Of a stretch of 64,000 nucleotides of DNA, positions 33,868 through 43,159 are shown piece by piece. The notes under the pieces are model-generated. The model was not told where the DNA came from, searched no databases, and saw nothing but the letters and a program-made list of their open reading frames with translations. Positions within the stretch are counted from its first letter, which is position 1. Each line of letters starts with the position of its first letter. The position numbers and the translations under genes were made by a program. This DNA comes from Pontibacter arcticus (GTDB lineage: Bacteria > Bacteroidota > Bacteroidia > Cytophagales > Hymenobacteraceae), in contig NZ_QMDV01000003.1 in assembly GCF_003284895.1 (NCBI RefSeq), positions 250,501 through 314,500 on the forward strand. Direction: 5' to 3'.

Positions 33868-34959
33868 ATGAAGTTTACAGATCAGGATACCTATTTTACA
33901 AAGTTACAGGCAACTCAGGGCAAACCACTGCTAATTGCGGGGCCATGCAGCGCCGAAACAGAAGAACAGGTTATGCAAACGGCAGTTGCGCTGAAAAAAC
34001 ACAACATCCATTTGTTCCGGGCAGGCATCTGGAAACCCCGTTCGCGGCCAAACAGTTTTGAGGGAGTTGGTACTGTGGGGTTAGGCTGGCTGCGCCGTGT
34101 AAAAGATGAAACCGGCATACCCGTAACCACCGAAGTAGCCACAGGCAGGCACGTAGAAGAAGCGCTAAAGTATGGCATTGATGTACTCTGGATAGGGGCA
34201 CGCACCACCGTAAATCCGTTTGCTGTGCAGGAAATAGCTGATGCGATGCAGGGCGTGCAGGTGCCCGTGATGATAAAAAATCCGGTAAACCCGGACCTGG
34301 CACTCTGGATCGGGGCCATAGAGCGTATTTACCAGGCTGGCATTAAAGACCTGGCTGCCATCCACCGTGGTTTTTCTTCTTATCAGAAATCAAAATACAG
34401 AAATACGCCTGTCTGGCAAATACCCATCGAGTTAAAAGCACTGTACCCGGGTTTGCCCATTATTGTTGATCCCAGCCATATTACAGGTTCCAGGGAATTG
34501 ATTTTTCCGGTGTCGCAGAAGGCGCTTGACCTTGGTTTTGATGGCGTGATGATCGAAACACACCCGACACCAGACCTGGCACTGAGCGATGCCGCCCAAC
34601 AGATTACACCAGATACATTCGGAAGTATACTTGGTAAACTGCAGGTGCGCAAAACAAATTATGATGATGCCGAGCTCGTAAACTTAGCCGAAAAGCTGCG
34701 GTTGCAAATAGATAGCGCTGACCACGACCTGATTGCCGCACTTGCAAAACGCATGGCGCTGGTAGAGCAGATAGGGGTATACAAAAAGCAAAACAACGTG
34801 CAGGTATTACAACTGGAGCGATGGAAAGAGATCTTTAAAACACGGGCCGATTGGGCACAGGATGCAGGTATAAAAGCAGCTTTTGTAGAAGAACTTTATA
34901 AACTGATCCACGTGGAATCTATCCGGATACAAACCGAAGTGATGAAGAAAGAAGTATAA
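33868..34959 (+). CDS. Bifunctional DAHP synthase / chorismate mutase
   Basis: First enzyme of aromatic synthesis, fused to the branch-point enzyme. Residues 1-260 are a type I-beta DAHP synthase (LLIAGPCSAETEE, KPRSRPNSFEGVG, AAIHRGFSSY, VDPSHITGSREL). Residues about 268-355 form an AroQ-type chorismate mutase (LRLQIDSADHDLIAAL, KRMALVEQIGVYKK, RW..IF). The fused CM domain is known in Bacteroidota and Firmicutes and often confers feedback control by prephenate. Length 363. Divergent from proline dehydrogenase; the opposing P-ATPase separates it from aroB-aroA. Confidence 0.95.
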   Translation: MKFTDQDTYFTKLQATQGKPLLIAGPCSAETEEQVMQTAVALKKHNIHLFRAGIWKPRSRPNSFEGVGTVGLGWLRRVKDETGIPVTTEVATGRHVEEALKYGIDVLWIGARTTVNPFAVQEIADAMQGVQVPVMIKNPVNPDLALWIGAIERIYQAGIKDLAAIHRGFSSYQKSKYRNTPVWQIPIELKALYPGLPIIVDPSHITGSRELIFPVSQKALDLGFDGVMIETHPTPDLALSDAAQQITPDTFGSILGKLQVRKTNYDDAELVNLAEKLRLQIDSADHDLIAALAKRMALVEQIGVYKKQNNVQVLQLERWKEIFKTRADWAQDAGIKAAFVEELYKLIHVESIRIQTEVMKKEV

Positions 34960-35005
34960 ATGAAAAAGAGAAGCTAATTAAGGCTTCTCTTTTTCATTTA
35001 TACTT
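34952..35005. terminator. Shared terminator overlapping both convergent stop codons
   Basis: A perfect 23 bp inverted repeat (34952-34974 with 34983-35005; core AAAAAGAGAAGC) includes the stop codon of the DAHP synthase and abuts that of the P-ATPase. Both outer ends are AAGTATA / TATACTT. Confidence 0.9.
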
Positions 35006-37686
35006 TAGTTATGGTTAGTTGCTTTCTTTTTCTTGTAGAAACGTGTTTCGAGCATCACCGCTAACATGGTTACCACACCCGCCCCCATCGATAAGGCAAG
35101 CTCCGACAACGTAAGTGCTGGTAACCCGAAAAATTTATCCAGGAACGGCGCATAAATGGCCGCTAACTGCAACCCAAATGTAAGTACAGCCATCAGTATA
35201 AACAACGGGTTTGAGCGGAACGAGAAAGGTGTGTACCCATACGCTCTCAGGCCAAAGGCATTTCCGATCTGCGCAAAACCTAAGGTTGCAAAGATCATCG
35301 TTTGCCAGCGCAAATCTTCCGGGTTAGTTGGGTCAAAGTATAAAATGCCCATCCCCAGCGTAATAATGGCAATCAACACACCAGACCAGGAAATATAGGC
35401 AATGTCTTTTTTGGAGAGCAACGCGCTGTCCGGGGAGCGTGGCGCTCGGTTCATGGTATCTGCCTCAGGTGGTTCGGTGCCCAGGCCTAATCCCATCAAG
35501 CCATCCGTTAGCAGGTTTAGCCAGAGCAATTGCAGGGGCGTTAAGGCAATAGGCATCCCGAGCAGTGGCGTACAAAGCATCACCAGCACTTTACCCAAAT
35601 TTCCTCCCAACGAAAATTTCACGAACCTTATAAGGTTATCATAAATCACGCGGCCTTCTTCCACGGCAGCTACGATGGTGGCAAAGTTATCATCCAGCAA
35701 TACCATATCGGATGCTTCTTTGGCTACATCGGTTCCGGTAATGCCCATGGCTACACCAATATTTGCTGTTTTGAGCGCAGGAGAATCGTTTACGCCATCA
35801 CCCGTCATAGCTACAATATCTCCCTTTTTCTGGAGCATTTCCACAATCCGCAACTTATCTTCCGGCGATACGCGGGCGTAGATCGAAACACGCGAAACAA
35901 CTTCTTCCAGTTCGGCTTCTGATAAGTTGTTGAGCATTTCGCCTGTGAGTGCTTCGGGGTTTTCGGTGATGCGGAGTTCGTGGGCAATGGCAGCCGCGGT
36001 CAGCGGATGATCGCCGGTAATCATGATCGGACGGATGCCCGCTGTACGGCAGGTAGCAACAGCAGATTTAACAGCAGCGCGCGGCGGATCAATAATACCT
36101 ACCATGCCTGCAAACGTGAGTTTATCTTCTATACTATTACCATGGTTGGCAGGCTCCTGCAACTCCCGGAAAGCAAGGCCCAATACACGCATACCTTTCT
36201 GGGCAAGCTGATTATTTGTTTGCAGCAGCTGCTCGTGCCACTCCTCAGACAAAGGTTCAGTTTGCCCGTTTATCCATACTTTGTCAGCTATTTTCAGGAG
36301 GCTATCAACAGCGCCTTTGGTGCAGGCAAAGTATGAGGCTTGAGGGGTAAACTGTAGCGCATCAGACGGAAAAGCAGCAGTTACTTTGTGCACTGTGGTC
36401 ATGCGCTTGCGGGTAGAGTCGAAGGGTTGTTCGTGCACGCGTGGCAACAGTTCTTCCAGTTTTTCTTTTTGCATGCCAGCCCGGTTCGCAGCTATCAAAA
36501 GTGCGCCTTCGGTAGGGTCCCCGATTATATCCGGCTCGCCGTCGCTGTTTGTAGAGAGCAGGCTATCGTTGCACAACATGCCAATGGCAAGTGCTAGATT
36601 CGCTTTCTGAGGGGCATTTATACTTTCCCCAGGTGTAAATTCGATCACTTCATCCTGCAGGTTGACGGTTGTAACGGTCATCCGGTTTTCTGTGAGCGTG
36701 CCGGTTTTATCGGAGCAAATGATGGTAACAGAACCCAATGTTTCAACGGCAGGAAGTTTGCGCATCAGGGCATGGCGCGTGAGCATGCGTTGGGCACCAA
36801 TGGCCAGTGTAATGGTAACAACCGCCGGAAGCCCCTCCGGCACAACCGCCACCGCCAGACTCACTGCCGTCAGGAACATGTCTTCCAAAGGTTCGCCTGT
36901 CAGAACACCCAGGATCAACATCATGGCAGCTGCCACAAAACCAAGTATAGCTAGGAGTTTTCCGAGTTGGTCGAGCTTTTGTTGCAGCGGCGTTTGTTTG
37001 GTCTCCACTTCCTGCAGCAGGTCCGCGATTTTGCCAAGTTCGGTTTGCATACCTGTGCCCACTACCAGCGCCACGCCACGGCCATGTGCCACATTGGTAC
37101 CTAAGTATACCATATTGGTGCGGTCGCCGATGGGCATGTCGGGTTTGGATAGGGCAGCGGTTTGCTTTTCAATGGCTTCTGATTCTCCGGTAAGGGCGGC
37201 TTCCTGTACCCGCAGGTTGGCGCTTTCGAGTACACGCATATCCGCCGGTACCACATTGCCAGCCTCCAGTAACACGATATCTCCCGGCACTAAATCGCGG
37301 GCCGATACTTCCTGCACACTGCCATTGCGCCTGGCCCTGACGGTAGGCACCACCATTCGTTTAAGGGCAGCCATCGCTTTTTCTGCGCGGTATTCCTGCA
37401 CAAAACCCAGCACACCAAACAGCACCACAATAGCCATAATAGCGATCGTTTCCAGGTCTTTACCCAAAAAAGCAGAGATAACAGCCGCTGCAATCAGGAT
37501 TAGCACCATGGTTTGCGTGAACTGCTCCCACAGCATGCGCAAAGGGTTTTTGCCGCCGCGGTCCAGTAACTCGTTGTGGCCGTAAATAGCCAGTCTTTTT
37601 TGTGCCTCCGAACTGCTGAGTCCGTTGTTACCGGAACCTAAACTTTCTTTGGTCGCTTCTGCGGACTGCGTGTGCCAGTTTTCCAT
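35005..37686 (-). CDS. P-type Ca2+-transporting ATPase (P2-type)
   Basis: A cation pump of the inner membrane. Actuator motif LTGESEAI (about 168), membrane-helix-4 motif [11 protein letters not shown] (about 282), phosphorylation motif [15 protein letters not shown] (about 327), nucleotide-binding KGAVDSLL, and hinge [17 protein letters not shown] (about 628) are all present. PEGLP rather than CPC excludes a heavy-metal pump; the PEGLPA form fits P2A (SERCA-like) calcium or P2-type pumps. The C-terminal third has six helices with [20 protein letters not shown]. Length 893. Sits between two shikimate units on the other strand. Confidence 0.93.
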   Translation of the reverse strand: MENWHTQSAEATKESLGSGNNGLSSSEAQKRLAIYGHNELLDRGGKNPLRMLWEQFTQTMVLILIAAAVISAFLGKDLETIAIMAIVVLFGVLGFVQEYRAEKAMAALKRMVVPTVRARRNGSVQEVSARDLVPGDIVLLEAGNVVPADMRVLESANLRVQEAALTGESEAIEKQTAALSKPDMPIGDRTNMVYLGTNVAHGRGVALVVGTGMQTELGKIADLLQEVETKQTPLQQKLDQLGKLLAILGFVAAAMMLILGVLTGEPLEDMFLTAVSLAVAVVPEGLPAVVTITLAIGAQRMLTRHALMRKLPAVETLGSVTIICSDKTGTLTENRMTVTTVNLQDEVIEFTPGESINAPQKANLALAIGMLCNDSLLSTNSDGEPDIIGDPTEGALLIAANRAGMQKEKLEELLPRVHEQPFDSTRKRMTTVHKVTAAFPSDALQFTPQASYFACTKGAVDSLLKIADKVWINGQTEPLSEEWHEQLLQTNNQLAQKGMRVLGLAFRELQEPANHGNSIEDKLTFAGMVGIIDPPRAAVKSAVATCRTAGIRPIMITGDHPLTAAAIAHELRITENPEALTGEMLNNLSEAELEEVVSRVSIYARVSPEDKLRIVEMLQKKGDIVAMTGDGVNDSPALKTANIGVAMGITGTDVAKEASDMVLLDDNFATIVAAVEEGRVIYDNLIRFVKFSLGGNLGKVLVMLCTPLLGMPIALTPLQLLWLNLLTDGLMGLGLGTEPPEADTMNRAPRSPDSALLSKKDIAYISWSGVLIAIITLGMGILYFDPTNPEDLRWQTMIFATLGFAQIGNAFGLRAYGYTPFSFRSNPLFILMAVLTFGLQLAAIYAPFLDKFFGLPALTLSELALSMGAGVVTMLAVMLETRFYKKKKATNHN

Positions 37687-37807
37687 GGAGTATGAATAGT
37701 TGTTTATACTTTGCTGGTGGTTGGTATTGGCTGCAAAGTAAGCGTTAGTCTTTAATTTATCTGCTTTTCGGAAGTAAAGTATACTTTGGCCTTACTACAA
37801 GGTTTCT

Positions 37808-37839
37808 TTTGTTGCACGGCCTCCCAAAGTGTATCTTTG
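37808..37839 (+). promoter_or_regulatory. Promoter of aroB-aroA
   Basis: TTTG at 37808-37811, 20 bp spacer, TATCTTTG at 37832-37839: a good TTTG / TAnnTTTG match. The aroB ATG is 86 bp downstream, leaving an ordinary leader. Confidence 0.65.
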
Positions 37840-37925
37840 TTTACTGCCGGCAAAGCAACTCATACTTTTTACAGCTCAGTATATATTGGCTTGCCCCTAA
37901 ACAGGATCGATACAAAACGCAGCAC

Positions 37926-38960
37926 ATGAACCCACTATACATCGGAACCAATATTCTGCCCCAGCTGGCTGATTTTTTAAAGAATCGTGCGTTCAGCAAA
38001 ATAGCCATACTTCTAGATGAAAATACGCTGCTGCACTGTTATCCGCAGTTAAAACCCTACTTGCCGGCGCATCATCTCATCCAGATAAAAAGCGGCGAAG
38101 CACATAAAACCCTGGCAACCTGCGAAACTATCTGGCAGCAGATGACAGACCTGAACCTTGACCGCTGGTCGGTGCTGGTAAACCTGGGCGGCGGCGTAAT
38201 TGGCGATATGGGAGGTTTTTGTGCAGCCGTTTTTAAGCGCGGTTTATACTTTGTGCAGGTACCCACTACACTTTTAGCGCAGGTAGATGCCAGTGTAGGC
38301 GGCAAAACGGGTATAGATTTTCATGGGTTGAAAAACCACCTTGGCGTTTACAAAGAGCCCCAAGCCGTTTTTATTAACCCTGATTTTCTGAAGACATTAC
38401 CGCAGCGCGAGCTAAAATCCGGTTACGCTGAAATTATAAAACACTGGCTGATTGCGGATGCAGCCACCTTTGAACAACAGCGTTTTGTCGGGTTATTTAC
38501 AGAAAACTGGGAACAGTTGATCCGGCAATCGGTTACCATAAAATCTGAAGTGGTAAGCGCTGACCCACTCGAAGGCGGCTACCGCAAAGTGCTGAATTTC
38601 GGGCATACCGTAGGTCACGCCGTAGAAAGCTACCTGTTAGCTAAACCCGGCAGCGAAGTGTTGCACGGCGAAGCAGTAGCCGTTGGGATGCTGTGCGAAG
38701 GCTGGCTTTCAAAAGAAAAAGGATTGCTGACCGAAGAGGAGCTGTCTAAAATTGAGGTGTTTATTTTTTCGGTGTATGATAAGGTGAATCTTGCTTTTGA
38801 TGACCTGAAACCCATCGTGCAACTCGCCCTTCAGGATAAAAAAAATACGAACGCCACCATTAACTGTACGTTGTTGCAGGGCATTGGCAAAGCCGTTTAT
38901 GACCAGCCCGTTACCTTACCAGAAATAGAAGCTTCGCTCCGATACTATAATTTACTATGA
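37926..38960 (+). CDS. aroB: 3-dehydroquinate synthase
   Basis: Second step of the shikimate pathway. I start at the ATG at 37926 (MNPLYIGTNILPQL), since the extra 39 codons upstream lie inside the promoter region. The NAD-binding motif NLGGGVIGDMGGFCAA and metal/substrate motif VPTTLLAQVDASVGGKTGI are clear, as are the zinc ligand regions YAEIIKHWLI, NFGHTVGHAVE and LHGEAVAVGM. Length 344 residues. Overlaps aroA by 4 bases (ATGA), so they are coupled. Confidence 0.95.
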   Translation: MNPLYIGTNILPQLADFLKNRAFSKIAILLDENTLLHCYPQLKPYLPAHHLIQIKSGEAHKTLATCETIWQQMTDLNLDRWSVLVNLGGGVIGDMGGFCAAVFKRGLYFVQVPTTLLAQVDASVGGKTGIDFHGLKNHLGVYKEPQAVFINPDFLKTLPQRELKSGYAEIIKHWLIADAATFEQQRFVGLFTENWEQLIRQSVTIKSEVVSADPLEGGYRKVLNFGHTVGHAVESYLLAKPGSEVLHGEAVAVGMLCEGWLSKEKGLLTEEELSKIEVFIFSVYDKVNLAFDDLKPIVQLALQDKKNTNATINCTLLQGIGKAVYDQPVTLPEIEASLRYYNLL

Positions 38961-40186
38961 GCAAAAATGTTACGATTACACACCCTACCGGCATCCTGAA
39001 AGGAAGTATACAGTTGCCAGCCTCCAAAAGCGAAGCGAACCGGGCCCTTATCATAGCTGCACTTTCGGGTGAGGAAGCGGAGATTCATAACTTATCGGAG
39101 GCAAACGATACACAACTGCTACAAAAACTCCTCAAAAGTGCTGACGAGACTATAGATGCCGAAGATGCAGGTACCGTGATGCGTTTCCTGACGGCTTATT
39201 ACGCCATTACCGGCCAGAAAAAAACTTTGACCGGCACCGAGCGCATGTGCCAGCGGCCCATTAAAGTGTTGGTAGAAGCGCTCCGTGAGTTGGGCGCAAG
39301 TATAGATTACCTGAAAGAAGATGGTTATCCGCCACTTAAACTAAACGGTTTTACAAGCAACGGCAACGGCAAACTGAAAGTACGCAGCGACATCAGCAGC
39401 CAGTATATTTCCGCTTTATTAATGATCGGGCCTTTGCTGCCTACCGGCCTGGAACTGGAACTGGATGGAAAAATAAGCTCACGGCCCTACATTGAAATGA
39501 CCTTGGCACTGATGCAACAATTCGGCGTAACTGCAGATTTTACAGAGAATATCATCCGGGTACCTGCGCAAAAGTATAAACCGGTAGTTTTTTCTGTTGA
39601 ATCGGATTGGTCGGCGGCGAGTTATTGGTATAGCATGGTGGCACTGGCACGCGAAGCTGATATTACCTTGCTCGGCCTGAAAGAAGGCTCGTTGCAGGGA
39701 GATAACGCTATTGTAGAAATCATGAGCCGGCTTGGTGTTTATACGGAGTTTGTACCCAACGGAATCCGTCTCATAAAAGAGCATCAGGAAAAAAAAGTAG
39801 CCTTCGATTTTTCGGATTGTCCTGATCTTGCTCAAACTATTGTAGCGCTTTGTGCGGGCCTGGGCGTAACCCTCGAAATGACAGGCCTGGAAAGTCTGCG
39901 CATCAAAGAAACCGATCGCATTCAGGCCCTCCAGATCGAAGTGTTAAGTATGAATACCTCCCTCGAAGAAATTACACCGGGCGTTTTCAGGATGGAACCA
40001 GGCATTCTAACCAGCAAAGAGTTAACTTTCAGAACGTACCAGGACCACCGGATGGCAATGGCTTTTGCGCCGCTCGCCTTGCTGCAGCCCGTCACGATAC
40101 AGGAGCCTGAAGTTGTGCGAAAATCTTATCCATCGTTCTGGAAAGACCTTGAAAAAGCTGGTTTCGATTTAATATTTGATGCTTAG
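38957..40186 (+). CDS. aroA: 3-phosphoshikimate 1-carboxyvinyltransferase (EPSP synthase)
   Basis: Sixth step of the shikimate pathway, target class of glyphosate. Motifs: LPASKSEANRALIIAALS (shikimate-phosphate binding; the family usually has SKSxxxR), EDAGTVMRFLTAYYA and DHRMAMAFAPLALL. The central hinge ISSQYISALLMIGPLLP matches the second domain. Length 409. ATGA overlap with aroB. The aromatic pathway genes here are therefore the DAHP synthase unit and this pair. Confidence 0.95.
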   Translation: MSKNVTITHPTGILKGSIQLPASKSEANRALIIAALSGEEAEIHNLSEANDTQLLQKLLKSADETIDAEDAGTVMRFLTAYYAITGQKKTLTGTERMCQRPIKVLVEALRELGASIDYLKEDGYPPLKLNGFTSNGNGKLKVRSDISSQYISALLMIGPLLPTGLELELDGKISSRPYIEMTLALMQQFGVTADFTENIIRVPAQKYKPVVFSVESDWSAASYWYSMVALAREADITLLGLKEGSLQGDNAIVEIMSRLGVYTEFVPNGIRLIKEHQEKKVAFDFSDCPDLAQTIVALCAGLGVTLEMTGLESLRIKETDRIQALQIEVLSMNTSLEEITPGVFRMEPGILTSKELTFRTYQDHRMAMAFAPLALLQPVTIQEPEVVRKSYPSFWKDLEKAGFDLIFDA

Positions 40187-40210
40187 AATTCAGCGGCAAG
40201 TATAAAACCA

Positions 40211-40248
40211 AAACAGGCCGCTTTCCTTAATGGGGAAGCGGCCTGTTT
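40211..40248 (+). terminator. Terminator of aroB-aroA
   Basis: AAACAGGCCGCTTTCC (40211-40226) pairs with GGAAGCGGCCTGTTT (40234-40248) apart from one bulged base. It lies between convergent aroA and the small exported protein gene, and may serve both. Confidence 0.8.
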
Positions 40249-40267
40249 GTATAGGGGTGTGTTGGTG

Positions 40268-40621
40268 TTATTTGCTCAGGGCGATGGTGCCGTACTGGTT
40301 AAGGCTGTTGATCTGGGTAGTAGAAAGCACTTTGGTAAGTTCTGCCTGGAAACGGGTGTTTACTTCTTCCAGCTTTGACTCGGTCAGTTCCGCGTTGCCG
40401 GCACAAGTTGCCTTTAGGGCGGCTACTTCCTGCTGGTAGCTTTTGTTCAGATCCTTTAACTTGATGTATTCCATCTCGTTTAACTTCAGTTCGCTGATCA
40501 GGGCGCGGTCTACCTGCTTGTTTAAAAGCGCTACGGCTTTGTTAGTGTTGCTTCCAGCAGAAGCAGTGTTTACAGATAAGATCAGGGCAAGGGCAGCTAC
40601 GAAAGTAAGGATCTGGTTCAT
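40268..40621 (-). CDS. Small exported helical protein
   Basis: A 117-residue product with a signal peptide (about 1-23, ending ASAGS) and a mature part that is all predicted helix: LLNKQVDRALISELKLNEMEYIKLKDLNKSYQQEVAALKA. The L-x-L-x-EMEYIKLK repeat resembles small periplasmic chaperone-like (Spy/CpxP-like) proteins in layout, but no family motif is certain. One cysteine (CAGN). Isolated, 262 bp from its upstream neighbour. Confidence 0.6.
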   Translation of the reverse strand: MNQILTFVAALALILSVNTASAGSNTNKAVALLNKQVDRALISELKLNEMEYIKLKDLNKSYQQEVAALKATCAGNAELTESKLEEVNTRFQAELTKVLSTTQINSLNQYGTIALSK

Positions 40622-40695
40622 ATCGTGGTTTAGTTTTAGGTCTTGGTTTGTGTCTGTGTGCTAAACCTTATTCCCAACCACGTGCCAGAAAATCA

Positions 40696-40728
40696 AAAAC
40701 CGCTTTAAAATACATTTAAAGCGGTTTT
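40696..40728. terminator. Perfect 14 bp hairpin
   Basis: AAAACCGCTTTAAA (40696-40709) and TTTAAAGCGGTTTT (40715-40728), loop 5 bases. It lies in the 262 bp gap after the BtuF-like gene (leftward), about 155 bp downstream of its stop. Confidence 0.65.
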
Positions 40729-40864
40729 GTATGTGTGCCAGGTATCAAATCATCCCAATATGGGAAATACTATATAGTGATTTGGGAATTTTTAAGGATT
40801 GTTTAGTATTCTTTAGAAAACCGAACCAATTATTTTATACTTCAAGCCGGTTTCTCATTCCTCT

Positions 40865-40892
40865 AAAGTATAAATGTTAGGCTTTATACTTT
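40865..40892. repeat. AAGTATA inverted pair at a stop codon
   Basis: AAAGTATAAA (40865-40874) and TTTATACTTT (40883-40892) are perfect complements; the right arm overlaps the last codons and stop of the BtuF-like gene. Confidence 0.7.
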
Positions 40893-41699
40893 CAACTCCG
40901 CTTTTATTTCTGTTAGCAAATCATTCAGATAAGCCGGCGCATACTGTAACCGGCTACCGTACCAGCTAAACATTTCGCCGTCCACAATTTTTATCAGCGC
41001 ATCCGGACAAATCTCTTGAAACTCGGCGATATGTTTTTCCTTAAATGGGTAAGGCTCCGAAGATAAAAGTATAAGCTTCGGATTTGCAGCAGCAAGTTGC
41101 TCCGGGCTAATTTCAGGGTAGCGCTGTAAGTCTGAGAAAGCGTTTGTAAAACCACAACGTGCCAGCAAATGGTCGATTATGTTGTGGCTGCCAACGGCCA
41201 TATAAGGATCTCGCCAGATAAAGTATGCAGCCCGGATAGGAGGGTTTGCAGTTTGGAGTGTGTCGAAACCCGATTTTATACTTTGGATTAGTTGCTGCGC
41301 TTTGGGGCTCGTACCGGTTAACCGGCCAACCTGTTCCATCATTTCGTAGGCATCTTTCAAAGTATAAATATCGCTCATCCATACTTTATACTTTGCCTGC
41401 AACGCTTCTATGCCTTCTTTGTAATTTTCTTCCTTGTTGCCGATGATCAGGTCGGGCTGTAGCTGCTCAATTTTATCGAAATGGAAATTCTTGGTACCGC
41501 CAATTTTTACTTTTTGTTTGGTCTGTTTTTTCGGGTGGATGCAGAATTTGGTAACGCCCACAATGCGGTCGCCTAAACCCAGTTCAAAAAGTAATTCGGT
41601 TTGGGAAGGCACCAGCGAAATAATACGCTGCGGCAAGTATGGCAACGTAAGCTGGTGGCCCATCTGGTCGGTAAAATCCACTTTCGGAAGGTTAGACAT
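40884..41699 (-). CDS. BtuF-like helical-backbone metal receptor without a signal peptide
   Basis: A 271-residue periplasmic-binding-protein fold of the helical-backbone (BtuF/FepB) type: RIISLVPSQTELLFELGLGDRIVG, GGTKNFHFDKIEQLQPDLII, and LTGTSPKAQQLI are typical. The N-terminus (MSNLPKVDFTDQMG) starts right at the first strand with no signal peptide, and an in-frame TAA 10 codons upstream rules out a longer form. Cytosolic location is thus likely, unlike classical BtuF. No permease or ATPase and no cobalamin riboswitch are nearby. Ligand unknown; cobalamin-like or metal chelate is a guess. Confidence 0.82.
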   Translation of the reverse strand: MSNLPKVDFTDQMGHQLTLPYLPQRIISLVPSQTELLFELGLGDRIVGVTKFCIHPKKQTKQKVKIGGTKNFHFDKIEQLQPDLIIGNKEENYKEGIEALQAKYKVWMSDIYTLKDAYEMMEQVGRLTGTSPKAQQLIQSIKSGFDTLQTANPPIRAAYFIWRDPYMAVGSHNIIDHLLARCGFTNAFSDLQRYPEISPEQLAAANPKLILLSSEPYPFKEKHIAEFQEICPDALIKIVDGEMFSWYGSRLQYAPAYLNDLLTEIKAELKV

Positions 41700-41794
41700 A
41701 CTGCATTGGTTCTGAATAAAAGCTACTTATACTTCATAATAGCTTACTTATATTTTGAAGCTGTTTAGCATTTTAAAATATAAGTATTTGGGCT

Positions 41795-41875
41795 GCCCTT
41801 GCTGCGTGTTTTCACCAGCAAGCACTACAGGGTAAAGTATAGTTGTCGGTGAAAACACCAACAACGGCGGGTTAG
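41795..41875 (+). repeat. Dispersed 75-80 bp repeat, copy 1
   Basis: This segment is matched in reverse complement at 57702-57773. Shared landmarks are CCCTTGCTG, GTGTTTTCACCAGCAAG, TATAG, TGAAAACACCAACAACGG. It has terminal inverted repeats (GTGTTTTCACC / GGTGAAAACAC). It lies upstream of the BtuF-like gene, beyond the M42 peptidase. Confidence 0.7.
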
Positions 41876-41919
41876 GCTATCAGTACGTGATAATATCTTA
41901 TACATACTTCATTTAAAAC

Positions 41920-41959
41920 ACAAAACCTCACAGGTTAAAAAAACGCTGTGAGGTTTTGT
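41920..41959 (-). terminator. Terminator of the M42 peptidase
   Basis: A perfect 14 bp stem, ACAAAACCTCACAG (41920-41933) with CTGTGAGGTTTTGT (41946-41959), lies 17 bp past the leftward stop. Confidence 0.82.
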
Positions 41960-41976
41960 ATTCAAAAGTATAAACC

Positions 41977-43047
41977 TTACTTCAGGTAACGGAAATCCTG
42001 GTTATCTTCAATCTTCAGGATGGTTTCGTAGATCAGCTTGATCACATTTTCCACGTCGTCTTTGTGCACGGTTTCTACGGTAGTGTGCATGTACTTTAGC
42101 GGAAGCGAAATCAGGGCAGAGGCTACACCGGAACCGGAGTAAGCAAATGCATCGGTATCGGTGCCGGTTGCACGCGAAACTGCCGCACGCTGGAACGGTA
42201 TTTCTTTTTCTTTGGCGGTATTGATGATCAGATCGCGGACGTTGTTCTGAACCGCAGGGCCATAAGCAATAACAGGGCCTTTGCCACAATGGATATCGCC
42301 GCTTGTTTTCTTATCATACATCGGCGACTGCGTATCGTGGGTAACGTCGGTGATAATGGCTACATCCGGGTTAATGCGGTGTGCAATCATTTCAGCGCCA
42401 CGCAGGCCAATTTCTTCCTGCACCGAGTTTACAATGTATAAACCAAAGGGCAGTTTATGTTTACGCTCCTGTAGTAAACGCGCCACTTCCGCAATCATAA
42501 AACCACCAATGCGGTTATCTAATGCACGCCCAACATAATAGCGGTCGTTCATAACGGTAAATTCATCTTCGAAAGTAGCCACGCAACCTACGTGAATGCC
42601 CATTTCTTCCACTTCTTCGCGGTTTTTCGCACCGCAATCCAGGAAAACGGTTTCGATGGTTGGCGCTTTATCCTGCTCTACTTTGCGTACGTGTATGGCC
42701 GGCCACCCAAAAACAGCTTTTACAATTCCTTTTGAAGTATAAATGTTAACACGTTTTGAGGGCGCGATGAGCGCATCAGAACCACCGTTTCGCTTTAAAT
42801 AAATGTAACCTTCCGGCGTAATGTAATTTACAAACCACGAAATCTCATCTGCGTGCCCCTCAATCACTACTTTATACTTTGCTTCCGGGTTAATGACGCC
42901 GACTACGGTGCCATACGTATCTACAAAATACTCGTCGATGTAAGGTTTAATGTATTCCAGCCACAGTTTCTGACCTTCCGCCTCAAAGCCGGTAGGAGAG
43001 GAATTGTTGAGGTATTTATTTAGAAAATCAAAAGATTCTTGTCTCAT
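41977..43047 (-). CDS. M42 family metallopeptidase (aminopeptidase)
   Basis: A cytosolic dinuclear-metal aminopeptidase of the M42/FrvX type. Metal ligands appear in VIEGHADEISWF (His near 65), GRALDNRIGG, VNSVQEEIGLRGAE (catalytic Glu-Glu) and KYMHTTVETVHKDD (C-terminal His). Length 356. The start LNKYLNNSSPTGFEAEG matches the family opening. No signal peptide. Single gene. Confidence 0.93.
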   Translation of the reverse strand: MRQESFDFLNKYLNNSSPTGFEAEGQKLWLEYIKPYIDEYFVDTYGTVVGVINPEAKYKVVIEGHADEISWFVNYITPEGYIYLKRNGGSDALIAPSKRVNIYTSKGIVKAVFGWPAIHVRKVEQDKAPTIETVFLDCGAKNREEVEEMGIHVGCVATFEDEFTVMNDRYYVGRALDNRIGGFMIAEVARLLQERKHKLPFGLYIVNSVQEEIGLRGAEMIAHRINPDVAIITDVTHDTQSPMYDKKTSGDIHCGKGPVIAYGPAVQNNVRDLIINTAKEKEIPFQRAAVSRATGTDTDAFAYSGSGVASALISLPLKYMHTTVETVHKDDVENVIKLIYETILKIEDNQDFRYLK

Positions 43048-43055
43048 GCTTGGAG

Positions 43056-43157
43056 TAATTAGAAATTAAAATTTAGAAATTAAAAATTATATAAACCAAA
43101 TCTGGAAAGCCTATTTATACGCTCCTTTTCTAATTTCTAATTTTTAATTTCTAATTA
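43056..43157. repeat. Low-complexity inverted repeat of AATTAGAAATT words
   Basis: Left part (43056-43090) repeats the word TTAGAAATTAAA; right part (43130-43157) is its near reverse complement. It fills the gap between the M42 gene (leftward) and pccB (leftward). Confidence 0.6.
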
Positions 43158-43159
43158 AA

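Noticed and set aside
36662..37585. 307-residue plus-strand frame
   Set aside because: Lies entirely antisense to the P-type ATPase, whose motifs are certain; composition is Thr/Ser/Arg-rich as in shadows.
41700..41976. Cobalamin riboswitch upstream of the BtuF-like gene
   Set aside because: No B12-box sequence recognised; the conserved parts are a dispersed repeat and a terminator.
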